A DNA stretch of 7,118 nt, taken from assembly GCA_016935715.1 (NCBI GenBank), contig JAFGQJ010000307.1:1-7118 (forward strand). Reading direction: 5' to 3'. Source of the DNA: Spirochaetales bacterium (GTDB taxonomy: Bacteria > Spirochaetota > Spirochaetia > SZUA-6 > DRHE01). Below the pieces are notes generated by a model. It did no database searches. It was not told the origin of the DNA and saw only the letters and a list, made by a program, of their open reading frames with translations. Shown piece after piece: positions 1 through 5,239 of the stretch. Each line of letters begins with the position of its first letter. Position 1 is the first letter of the stretch. The translations under genes were made by a program, and so were the position numbers.

Positions 1-82
1 GTTTTTTCCCGTTCAGCTGAGACAGGAATAGTGTCAGAGTGCGCTGGTCGGTGCGCATTAATTTCAGCCGCAACTCAACAGA
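1..82. other. Window-edge stretch without a recognisable gene
   Basis: No coding region is supported here. The only structure seen is a short inverted repeat, TGCGC (40-44) with GCGCA (53-57), followed on the plus strand by TTAATTT. It could be the end of a terminator for a gene outside the window, but it is only 5 bp and not convincing. Confidence 0.3.
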
Positions 83-120
83 AAAGCGTCAACCTTGATC
101 TTGGTTGCCGCTTTCTATTT
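83..120 (-). terminator. Intrinsic terminator of the TGase/FG-GAP operon, possibly bidirectional
   Basis: An inverted repeat pairs AAAGCG (83-88) with CGCTTT (109-114) and CAACC (90-94) with GGTTG (103-107). There is one T/C mismatch between the two blocks and an 8-nt loop. Read on the minus strand, the stem lies about 33 nt beyond the stop codon of the FG-GAP lipoprotein gene and runs into TTTTCTGTT. Read on the plus strand it is followed by CTATTTTA, so it could also stop rightward transcription entering from outside the window. The T-tracts are interrupted, so efficiency is uncertain. Confidence 0.6.
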
Positions 121-146
121 TACCCATCCTGCTCGACCAATCCTTC

Positions 147-1757
147 CTATTGTCCGTTCGAAACGCTGCCGCCGAAACTGTCTGCGCTGCTGCCGGTTCT
201 CGAACGTGCGGCAATCTCACCGCCGTTCTGTCCCGAGTACACATAGACTTTGCCGTTCCAGGCGCCGGCACTGTACCCGGGTGCTCCAACGATGAAATCC
301 GGGTAGCCGTCGCGGTTGATGTCCCCTCCGGCGCTGACAGCCTTGCCGAAACGATCGCCGTTATTTACGCCGGGAATATCATAAAGAATAGATTCAGTTT
401 TGCCCGAGAAGATACGGACCTGGCCCCTGTATTGCGGAGTCGTTCCTCCCAAGAAATGCTCGCTGCCCATCATGTAATCGCTGTACCCATCCTGATTCAG
501 ATCTGCACCACCTACCGAAACACCAAGTTGGTCACCGCCGACGCTTCCTTGCACGTAATCGATCAATGTCCAGTAGTGGCCCCTGTACACGTATACCCTG
601 CCAAACCAGCTCGTGTCGCCGTAGTATGGATCACCGATGATCACATCCGGACGCCCGTCCGCATCGACGTCGCCGCAGCCGTCGACTGCTGCACCAAATT
701 GGTCGTTGTCCGTATCGGGAGCATTGAATGTTCTCATTATGTAGTAGAAAGATCCATTGAATGCGTATACGCGCGCCTGGCCTTTCCCACTGTTTGCACC
801 CGGGGCGCCGATGATGAATTCATCCCGGCCGTCCAGGTTTATATCTCCTACCCGCCCGACCGAGGCGCCCAGGGAATCACTGGTTGTACCGCCTTGGGCC
901 GAATACAGTGGTGCTCCATCGAATCCAGAGTATAGATAGAACTTTCCGTTTCGATTGCCTACGGTGAAATTTGGATATCCAGGGGCTCCAACGACAAAAT
1001 CGCCGTAGCCATCACCATTCACATCTCCCGCTCCGCTGACACTGCTGCCAAACGATTGGGAATTATCCTCCCCCAATATTCGGTACAGCTGCGAACCATC
1101 CAATCCCGAAAATACCTTTACCATCCCCTTCCTGCTCCCCGCCGGATGGTTGTAGGAGCCAACGATGAAATCGCTGTAGCCATCACCGTTCACATCACCT
1201 GCGTCACCGACCGCGTCACCGAAGTAATCCGGGCTCTCCTCCCCCACCTTCTCCCAAAGTAGCGCACCGTTGTATCCGGAGTATACCAGGGCTCTTCCTT
1301 CGTTGCTGACCACATCATAATTCGGCTCGCCGACGATGTAGTCGCTGTAGCCGTCGCCGTTGACATCGAATATCGCCAGAGTGATGTAGTTGGTCCTGGT
1401 TTCGGTGTCCGAGCCTGTCGGTCCGGTCACGGTCAGGCTCACCGTGTAGCGGCCCTGCTGCGTGAACGTATGGGTGGGATTCTGCTCCGTGGAGCTCGAT
1501 CTGTCACCGAAATTCCAGTCCCAGCCGGTTACTGGCCGGGCTGCATCCCCGGCCGACTGATCCGTGAACGAGACGGTCAGCGGCACGCACCCCGCAGTCC
1601 TGCTGGCCGCGAATCCGGCTTCGGGCGCTCCGTACTTCTCCTTGTTTACCAGCTCTTCCACCTGCTTCAAGATCGGATGCTCGCAGGAGACGAGCAGGCC
1701 GACGGCGACGACAAAGACCGCGACCAGTAAAATACCCGATGCTATTCTTCTTCCCAC
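147..1757 (-). CDS. Lipoprotein with PKD domain and seven FG-GAP (integrin-alpha-like) repeats
   Basis: This 536-residue protein is probably a surface or periplasmic lipoprotein with a calcium-stabilised beta-propeller. The N-terminus has two arginines, a hydrophobic core and a lipobox L-V-S-C with the lipidated cysteine at residue 25. The next residue is Glu, so there is no Asp+2 inner-membrane retention signal. Residues about 47-127 form a PKD (Ig-like) domain, with the WDWNFGD core at 79-85 and YTVSLTV at 104-110. From residue 128 to the end there are seven repeats of about 57-60 residues. Each carries a D-x-N/D-x-D-G-x-x-D/E calcium loop followed by a V/I-G segment, and most have an FG near the repeat end. 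The start is GTG, chosen because a strong AAAGGAGG lies 7 nt upstream and the signal peptide follows directly. It is the second gene of an operon, overlapping the upstream gene by 16 bp. Adhesion or ligand binding is inferred from the fold; no enzymatic domain is seen. Confidence 0.9.
   Translation of the reverse strand: MGRRIASGILLVAVFVVAVGLLVSCEHPILKQVEELVNKEKYGAPEAGFAASRTAGCVPLTVSFTDQSAGDAARPVTGWDWNFGDRSSSTEQNPTHTFTQQGRYTVSLTVTGPTGSDTETRTNYITLAIFDVNGDGYSDYIVGEPNYDVVSNEGRALVYSGYNGALLWEKVGEESPDYFGDAVGDAGDVNGDGYSDFIVGSYNHPAGSRKGMVKVFSGLDGSQLYRILGEDNSQSFGSSVSGAGDVNGDGYGDFVVGAPGYPNFTVGNRNGKFYLYSGFDGAPLYSAQGGTTSDSLGASVGRVGDINLDGRDEFIIGAPGANSGKGQARVYAFNGSFYYIMRTFNAPDTDNDQFGAAVDGCGDVDADGRPDVIIGDPYYGDTSWFGRVYVYRGHYWTLIDYVQGSVGGDQLGVSVGGADLNQDGYSDYMMGSEHFLGGTTPQYRGQVRIFSGKTESILYDIPGVNNGDRFGKAVSAGGDINRDGYPDFIVGAPGYSAGAWNGKVYVYSGQNGGEIAARSRTGSSADSFGGSVSNGQ
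150..1376 (-). repeat. Seven tandem FG-GAP / calcium-loop repeats (coding)
   Basis: The repeats are at protein level within the lipoprotein gene. The seven loops read, in order, FDVNGDGYSD, GDVNGDGYSD, GDVNGDGYGD, GDINLDGRDE, GDVDADGRPD, ADLNQDGYSD and GDINRDGYPD. Some units remain recognisably similar in DNA, for example around 1005-1030, 1175-1200 and 1340-1370, where the same Asp-Val-Asn-Gly-Asp-Gly-Tyr codon run recurs with few changes. This points to internal duplication. Seven units match the blade number of integrin-alpha propellers. The protein stops just where an eighth loop would begin, after SFGGSVSNGQ. Confidence 0.85.
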
Positions 1758-3901
1758 AGTACCGCCTCCTTTGCCTGAGAGATCGCCTCAGCGCGGGCCT
1801 TCCCTTCCGCACCCGCTCCAAGATATGCGAAACGTTCCGCCAGAGCCGGATCCATTTTCTGAATATCCTCATACAGCCTTTTGACCAGGCCGTAGTTTTC
1901 CATGGCGTGGTGGGTCCTGGCGATGTTCAGCTTGATCGTGCCGTCGTCAGGTCGACGAGCCTGGGCACGTTCATAGTAGCCTAGTGCCGCCGGCCAATCC
2001 TGCCGCATGTAGGCCACGTTGCCCAGATTGATGAGAGCCGGGACGTACTCCCCAAAGGTCAGGATCCGCTCGAAAATACCGGTAGCCTTGGCCGGATCGC
2101 CAAATTGGGCGTAGAGGATGCCGAGCCGGTTGAGCCTGGGCACATCCGCTTTGCTCCAGGACACGCGGCGCTCCAGATCCTGGATCTTCGGAAAGATGAT
2201 CTGAGCCAGGAAGGCATCCCTGCTTTTTTCGTAACTCCCCACCACGTCCTGCTCCGCCGGCGGTTCCAGCTTTATCTCGATGCCGGGCGAACCCACCGGC
2301 TCGTAGAGAACCCAGGCGTCCCGAATGGGGTAAAAATCCGCCTGATTCTGCGGCGCGTACTGGCGCCACTGCTGGGCGCCGCCCTGCCAGGCTCGCAGGA
2401 AATCCCCGTCGCGCTCTGTTACCTCGAGAGGAATCCACACCCGATCATCGCGAATGATCAGATCCTCGGCTTCCAGCAGCTGGTTTGCTGCATCCTTTGA
2501 GCTCATCTCCGTGGCGAAAGCCATGTAGATGTGTCCCGGAACCGTGATGAAGGCCGTCTCCACGCCGATAGACTCGAGCATGGCCGCATACAGGATGGAC
2601 AAATCGTCGCAGTCGCCTGCTTTGTACTCCATCGTCTGGCGGGGAAATTGCACATAATCGATCTGCTCCGGGTTCCGTGAAAGCTGATCGTAAGCGGATT
2701 GAGGGTCGATCTCGTAGTTGATTCCATAAAGGCCGAGGGCTTCATGGACTCCCATGGCTTTCTGGATGTTGAGGTTCACAGCCGGATTGGCGTTGTTGCG
2801 GACGATGCCTGAGACGAATTTGGACACGCCGAGGATCGCCGGATCCTTGGCAGTGACGAAGGCGCAGGCTTTGCGGTTGTCATCCCAGGTCATGGCATTG
2901 CGATCGTATATCCGAACGGATTCGCTGCGGGAGTCGCTGTACCAGGTCCCACGTATCTTGTATTCCAGGAGAACCTCTGCGGTAACCTTGGTAGCTTCCG
3001 TTACCTCCAGAACGCTCTCGTTCAGGAGTGCATACAGGGTGACTTCCCTCTGCTCCCCCGGTTCCAGGCCGAACGCCTCTCCCGAGGCCTTGGGGGAAGC
3101 CATGTACTGCTTGATGAAAAAACTTACCTTGACATCGGTGACCGGGGTGGGCTCCTGGTTTGAGATAAGGACGGTACCGATAGGATTTTGGTCGTAGTAC
3201 TTGTGCAGGACCGGGAACAGTTCTTCGATCGAAACCTCATTCACGCGGATTCCTTCGTCCGCGGCAGGCTGCCTGGCGTTCTTGAGATATTCCGGCAGGT
3301 AGGTGCGCCGGCTTTGCTCGAGCTTGGCTCTCCTCGACTCCTGGCCCCTCAGATAGAACGAGCAGCCGAATTGGACTCCAAGACCACCGTAGGTTCCAAT
3401 GAAGTTCCTGTAGGAGGCGTTTGCTCCCAGGCTGATTGCCGGAGTCATGAGGTATGACAGACCTATGCCTGCACTGATATACGGATACACAGCGCTCTGC
3501 GAGTCTATCGTGCTCTGGTTGAAGAAAGGATAGTATGGGCCGCCGGTCAAAAAACCCCGGAAGCTCAACCGGGGGCCGAAATCCAGGTATGCTCCCACGC
3601 CTACGCCGATGCCGAGTATCGACAGAGAAGCTTCGGCCTGAAGAGGAACCAGATCGTAGTCCAGACCGGCTGAAACATACACCAGAGGCTCCTCGATCAG
3701 CCCGAACGCTCCGCTGAGGCTGCCGTTGCCACCTGGAGTGAACAGATCGCCGCTGCTCCCGAAGGGAACGCTTACCCCGGGATACACCTCCACGGCGATC
3801 GACTTGAACAGACTTGTTTCATCCTGGGAAGCGACAGGAGCCGGAGCGACCGAGACGAGTATCAAAAACAGGGGAATCAAAGCGGGATGGATTCGATTCA
3901 T
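1742..3901 (-). CDS. Exported transglutaminase-like / TPR protein with N-terminal barrel-like domain
   Basis: The protein is 719 residues. Residues 1-25 are a Sec signal peptide, with likely cleavage near VAS|QDE. Residues about 35-185 are rich in alternating Gly/aromatic/hydrophobic strands ending VQFGCSFYL, like a small outer-membrane beta-barrel; this assignment is by appearance. Residues about 240-332 look like an Ig/CARDB-type beta domain. Residues about 345-530 are a transglutaminase-like domain, with nucleophile Cys431 in GDCDDLSILYAAML and His457 in VPGHIYMAF. The usual third-position Asp appears to be Glu493 in WIPLEVT. Three 34-residue TPR units follow at about 586-687, then a charged alanine-rich tail. 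Known family members include cysteine peptidases and amidases as well as crosslinkers, so the reaction cannot be named. It is the first gene of an operon with the FG-GAP lipoprotein. The ATG has a modest GCGAGG ribosome site and an AT-rich promoter region upstream. I do not recognise a named homologue. Confidence 0.88.
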   Translation of the reverse strand: MNRIHPALIPLFLILVSVAPAPVASQDETSLFKSIAVEVYPGVSVPFGSSGDLFTPGGNGSLSGAFGLIEEPLVYVSAGLDYDLVPLQAEASLSILGIGVGVGAYLDFGPRLSFRGFLTGGPYYPFFNQSTIDSQSAVYPYISAGIGLSYLMTPAISLGANASYRNFIGTYGGLGVQFGCSFYLRGQESRRAKLEQSRRTYLPEYLKNARQPAADEGIRVNEVSIEELFPVLHKYYDQNPIGTVLISNQEPTPVTDVKVSFFIKQYMASPKASGEAFGLEPGEQREVTLYALLNESVLEVTEATKVTAEVLLEYKIRGTWYSDSRSESVRIYDRNAMTWDDNRKACAFVTAKDPAILGVSKFVSGIVRNNANPAVNLNIQKAMGVHEALGLYGINYEIDPQSAYDQLSRNPEQIDYVQFPRQTMEYKAGDCDDLSILYAAMLESIGVETAFITVPGHIYMAFATEMSSKDAANQLLEAEDLIIRDDRVWIPLEVTERDGDFLRAWQGGAQQWRQYAPQNQADFYPIRDAWVLYEPVGSPGIEIKLEPPAEQDVVGSYEKSRDAFLAQIIFPKIQDLERRVSWSKADVPRLNRLGILYAQFGDPAKATGIFERILTFGEYVPALINLGNVAYMRQDWPAALGYYERAQARRPDDGTIKLNIARTHHAMENYGLVKRLYEDIQKMDPALAERFAYLGAGAEGKARAEAISQAKEAVLWEEE
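1755..1772 (-). promoter_or_regulatory. Strong RBS that fixes a GTG start inside the upstream gene's end
   Basis: On the minus strand AAAGGAGG (1765-1772) lies 7 nt before GTG (1755-1757). The site sits within the last codons of the upstream transglutaminase/TPR gene, whose TAG is at 1742-1744. No ATG gives a comparable signal peptide, so the GTG start is well supported. The arrangement suggests translational coupling of the two proteins. Confidence 0.75.
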
Positions 3902-3942
3902 GCCCGGCCTCGCTTGTTCGGATAGATTTTTTTACTATCGGT

Positions 3943-3970
3943 ACAATATACTATATCTCATTTCCGTAAA
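3943..3970 (-). promoter_or_regulatory. Candidate sigma70-type promoter for the TGase/FG-GAP operon
   Basis: On the minus strand TTTACG (3965-3970) is separated by 16 bp from TATTGT (3943-3948), within the AT-rich run ATATAGTATATTGTA. Each box matches the consensus at four of six positions. Overlapping alternatives such as TATATT also exist in the same run. The predicted start of transcription would leave a leader of about 35 nt before the ATG at 3901. The -35 box abuts the tail of the preceding terminator hairpin. Confidence 0.4.
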
Positions 3971-3995
3971 AATCCAGCGATCTTGCAGCGCTGGA
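3968..3995 (-). terminator. Second intrinsic terminator downstream of the hsp20 pair
   Basis: On the minus strand a perfect 7-bp stem, TCCAGCG (revcomp of 3989-3995) with CGCTGGA (revcomp of 3973-3979), encloses a 9-nt loop. It is followed immediately by TTTTTA. It lies about 55 nt beyond the stronger hsp20 terminator and just upstream of the next operon's promoter, so it would act as a backup insulator. It could alternatively be an operator dyad, given its contact with the candidate -35 box. Confidence 0.6.
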
Positions 3996-4049
3996 ATTCG
4001 AAGGGGTGCACCGACTCGAGGGGCGGCTTTTTCCTGCCGGGGGCACCAC

Positions 4050-4103
4050 AAAAAAAGGATCGGGGCGCCCGGCCATGGATGTGCGGCCAAGTCACCCCGA
4101 TCC
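4050..4103 (-). terminator. Strong intrinsic terminator of the hsp20 operon
   Basis: On the minus strand GGATCGGGG (4095-4103 complement) pairs perfectly over 9 bp with CCCCGATCC (4057-4065 complement) and is followed by seven Ts (4050-4056). The 29-nt loop can itself fold through GGCC/GGCC (4071-4074 with 4085-4088). It begins 23 nt after the stop codon of the second Hsp20 gene. Confidence 0.88.
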
Positions 4104-4126
4104 CGCTCGTGTTCGCTGTCTGGAGA

Positions 4127-4504
4127 TCAGCTCGGCTTGATGGTAATCTTGCGGGGCTTCTCCGACTCCCTGCGGTGCAGTTTCAAGGTCAGCACCCCGC
4201 CTTCAAGACTCGCTTCGATCTTGCTGCGGTCGATCGTGTCATCCAGTGTATACATCTGGCGGAAGGTTCCGAAGGGCCGTTCCCTCATGAGGTACGTTCC
4301 TTCCGCGCTGAGGTCTTCCCGCTTTCCGGTGATCTGCAGCTCGTTGCCGTCCACGTCGATATCCAGCTGGTCTTTGGCAACTCCCGGCATCTCCAGCTTC
4401 AGCGTGACCACGCCCGCCTCTTCCTCGCAGATGAAGCAAACCGGGCGGATGAAGCGAACCTGTTCCTCTTTTCGCTCTTTCCGAACTTCTACATCTTTGG
4501 CCAT
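4127..4504 (-). CDS. Hsp20/alpha-crystallin small heat-shock protein (second of pair)
   Basis: This is a 125-residue ATP-independent holdase chaperone, expected to act in the cytoplasm as part of oligomers that bind unfolding proteins. The alpha-crystallin domain spans about residues 20-111, with the EMPGV segment at 38-42 and the family signature ASLEGGVLTLKL at 98-109. A C-terminal I-T-I (120-122) supplies the I-x-I oligomerisation motif. The N-terminal arm is very short (about 19 residues, highly charged), which usually means smaller assemblies. Two cysteines, C23 and C26, form a CxxC at the first strand. There Phe24 replaces the Asp found in its neighbour's SPAIDVIE. AAAGGAGG lies 6 nt before the ATG. 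It starts 15 nt after the stop of the upstream hsp20, so the two are surely cotranscribed and may co-assemble. Confidence 0.95.
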   Translation of the reverse strand: MAKDVEVRKERKEEQVRFIRPVCFICEEEAGVVTLKLEMPGVAKDQLDIDVDGNELQITGKREDLSAEGTYLMRERPFGTFRQMYTLDDTIDRSKIEASLEGGVLTLKLHRRESEKPRKITIKPS

Positions 4505-4519
4505 GAGACACCTCCTTTC

Positions 4520-4975
4520 CTACTTCGCCTTCAATTCGATTCTCTTGGTCTTGGCTTCCTCACGTTTGGGAAGGGTGATCTTGAGAACTCCGTTGGTAAA
4601 CGAAGCCTCCACCTTGTCGGAATCCACTACGCTGGGAAGCGAAATGGTGCGCTGGAAGCTTCCCTCCCAGGTCTCTTTTTTGTAGACCTTTCTCTTGTCC
4701 GACTTCTGTTCCGTCTTCTTCTCTCCCTTGATGGTGAGCACCCCGGAGGCGATGCTGATATCGATGTCCTTCTGGTCGATGCCCGGCAGATCGCATTCCA
4801 CGGTGAAGCTGTCGGAATGCTCGATAACATCGATTGCCGGAGAAACCCGCCTGTCGAACAAACCCTGGGTTTCCGGAAATCTCGGAAGATCGAACAGATC
4901 ATTGATTTGCTGCTGGAGCCAGTCAAAGGTGCCCACGGGCTCCAGATCCCTGTCGTACCAACGTATCAAAGCCAT
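4520..4975 (-). CDS. Hsp20/alpha-crystallin small heat-shock protein (first of pair)
   Basis: This is a 151-residue class of small heat-shock protein. The N-terminal arm has the common bacterial pattern of aromatic residues (RWYDRDLEPV, then FDWLQQQINDLFD, about 5-29). The alpha-crystallin domain runs from about residue 45 to 137, with CDLPGI at 61-66 and the signature ASFTNGVLKITLPK at 124-137. A C-terminal I-E-L (146-148) serves as the I-x-I/L motif. The frame stays open to 5029, but the ATG at 4975 is chosen because GAGGAGGT lies 5 nt upstream and the family's N-terminus begins there. It leads a two-gene operon with a shorter, diverged Hsp20, an arrangement in which two paralogues often form mixed oligomers. 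Heat or stress induction is expected from the family, but I see no CIRCE element or clear sigma32 promoter. Confidence 0.95.
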   Translation of the reverse strand: MALIRWYDRDLEPVGTFDWLQQQINDLFDLPRFPETQGLFDRRVSPAIDVIEHSDSFTVECDLPGIDQKDIDISIASGVLTIKGEKKTEQKSDKRKVYKKETWEGSFQRTISLPSVVDSDKVEASFTNGVLKITLPKREEAKTKRIELKAK

Positions 4976-4988
4976 GTCACACCTCCTC
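4976..4988 (-). promoter_or_regulatory. RBS deciding the start of the first Hsp20
   Basis: On the minus strand GAGGAGGT (4981-4988) precedes the ATG at 4975 by 5 nt. This near-perfect anti-16S match favours the 151-residue product over an 18-residue N-terminal extension starting at 5029, which has no comparable site. Confidence 0.8.
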
Positions 4989-5097
4989 ATTTTGGTTTTG
5001 GTTTCTATGGATAAAAATTCAAAAATCATGCCATTGATGCGGCATCCATGGGTAATAAATCTTTTTATGGTAGAGAAATACAGACAGTGAAGCGAGC

Positions 5098-5118
5098 ACG
5101 CGGAGCGAACATCCGCGT
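5098..5118. repeat. Inverted repeat ACGCGGA-N7-TCCGCGT
   Basis: There are perfect 7-bp arms (5098-5104 and 5112-5118) with a 7-nt spacer. No U-tract follows on either strand, so it does not look like a terminator. Its place between two divergent genes makes a protein-binding operator or a leader hairpin the likelier readings. Confidence 0.45.
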
Positions 5119-5160
5119 TTGGGCCATTTTGCTACAGCCGGGAATTTTCGGTTTTTGGAC

Positions 5161-5177
5161 CGGGTCAGATTGACCCG
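5161..5177. repeat. Palindrome CGGGTCA-GAT-TGACCCG, possible operator
   Basis: There are perfect 7-bp arms with a 3-nt spacer, flanked by TTTTT(5151-5156 region) on one side and AAAAAA (5178-5183) on the other. The T-run precedes rather than follows the stem on each strand, so it is not an intrinsic terminator. Its compact symmetry and its location 63 bp before the ATG at 5240 suit a dimeric regulator's binding site. Confidence 0.5.
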
Positions 5178-5209
5178 AAAAAATCTTCCGCAGCAGCAGA
5201 CAGATAGAG

Positions 5210-5215
5210 TACAAT
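5210..5215 (+). promoter_or_regulatory. Possible -10 element for the 5240 gene
   Basis: TACAAT (5210-5215) matches the sigma70 -10 consensus at five of six positions and lies about 25 bp before the ATG. No good -35 box occurs at 16-18 bp (the sequence there reads TTCCGCA). The TTGACC at 5170-5175 is too far away. If functional it would need activation, which fits the nearby palindrome. The transcript would start close to GAGGAGGG (5218-5225). Confidence 0.3.
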
Positions 5216-5239
5216 TCGAGGAGGGATTCGGAACGGCGC

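Larger units (their letters stand above)
4989..5239. promoter_or_regulatory. Divergent intergenic region between hsp20 operon and exported-protein gene
   Basis: This stretch separates two outward-facing genes and must hold promoters for both. The hsp20-proximal half (5000-5090) is AT-rich. On the minus strand it contains TTCACT, 16 bp, then CATAAA (about 5066-5093), a weak sigma70-like pair. Closer to the gene is a sigma54-like TGGCATG-N4-TTGAA at 5018-5033. The distal half carries two inverted repeats, listed separately. I see no small gene here with a credible ribosome site. Confidence 0.5.

Noticed and set aside
105..935. Long plus-strand open frame (276 residues) opposite the FG-GAP gene
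   Set aside because: It mirrors the repetitive calcium-loop codons of the minus-strand gene, has no ribosome site, and its composition has no domain sense.
1005..1370. Similar DNA segments spaced about 170-180 bp apart as a possible non-coding repeat
   Set aside because: The spacing is one protein repeat (57-60 codons) and the similarity is confined to the calcium-loop codons, so it is explained by the propeller.
1504..1872. Minus-strand 122-residue open frame bridging the two operon genes
   Set aside because: It is arginine-rich and out of frame across two well-supported genes, and it has no start signal.
3726..5014. Two long overlapping plus-strand open frames (319 and 343 residues) opposite the hsp20 genes
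   Set aside because: They run antisense through two unmistakable Hsp20 genes and two terminators, lack ribosome sites, and encode no recognisable pattern.
4976..5029. N-terminal extension of the first Hsp20 starting at 5029
   Set aside because: The ATG at 4975 has a near-perfect ribosome site and the family N-terminus; the extension would encode over the ribosome site itself.
4976..5239. CIRCE element (TTAGCACTC-N9-GAGTGCTAA) or sigma32 promoter (CTTGAAA/CCCCAT)
   Set aside because: Neither was found on either strand; CCCAT occurs at about 5047 but without a CTTGAA at the required spacing.
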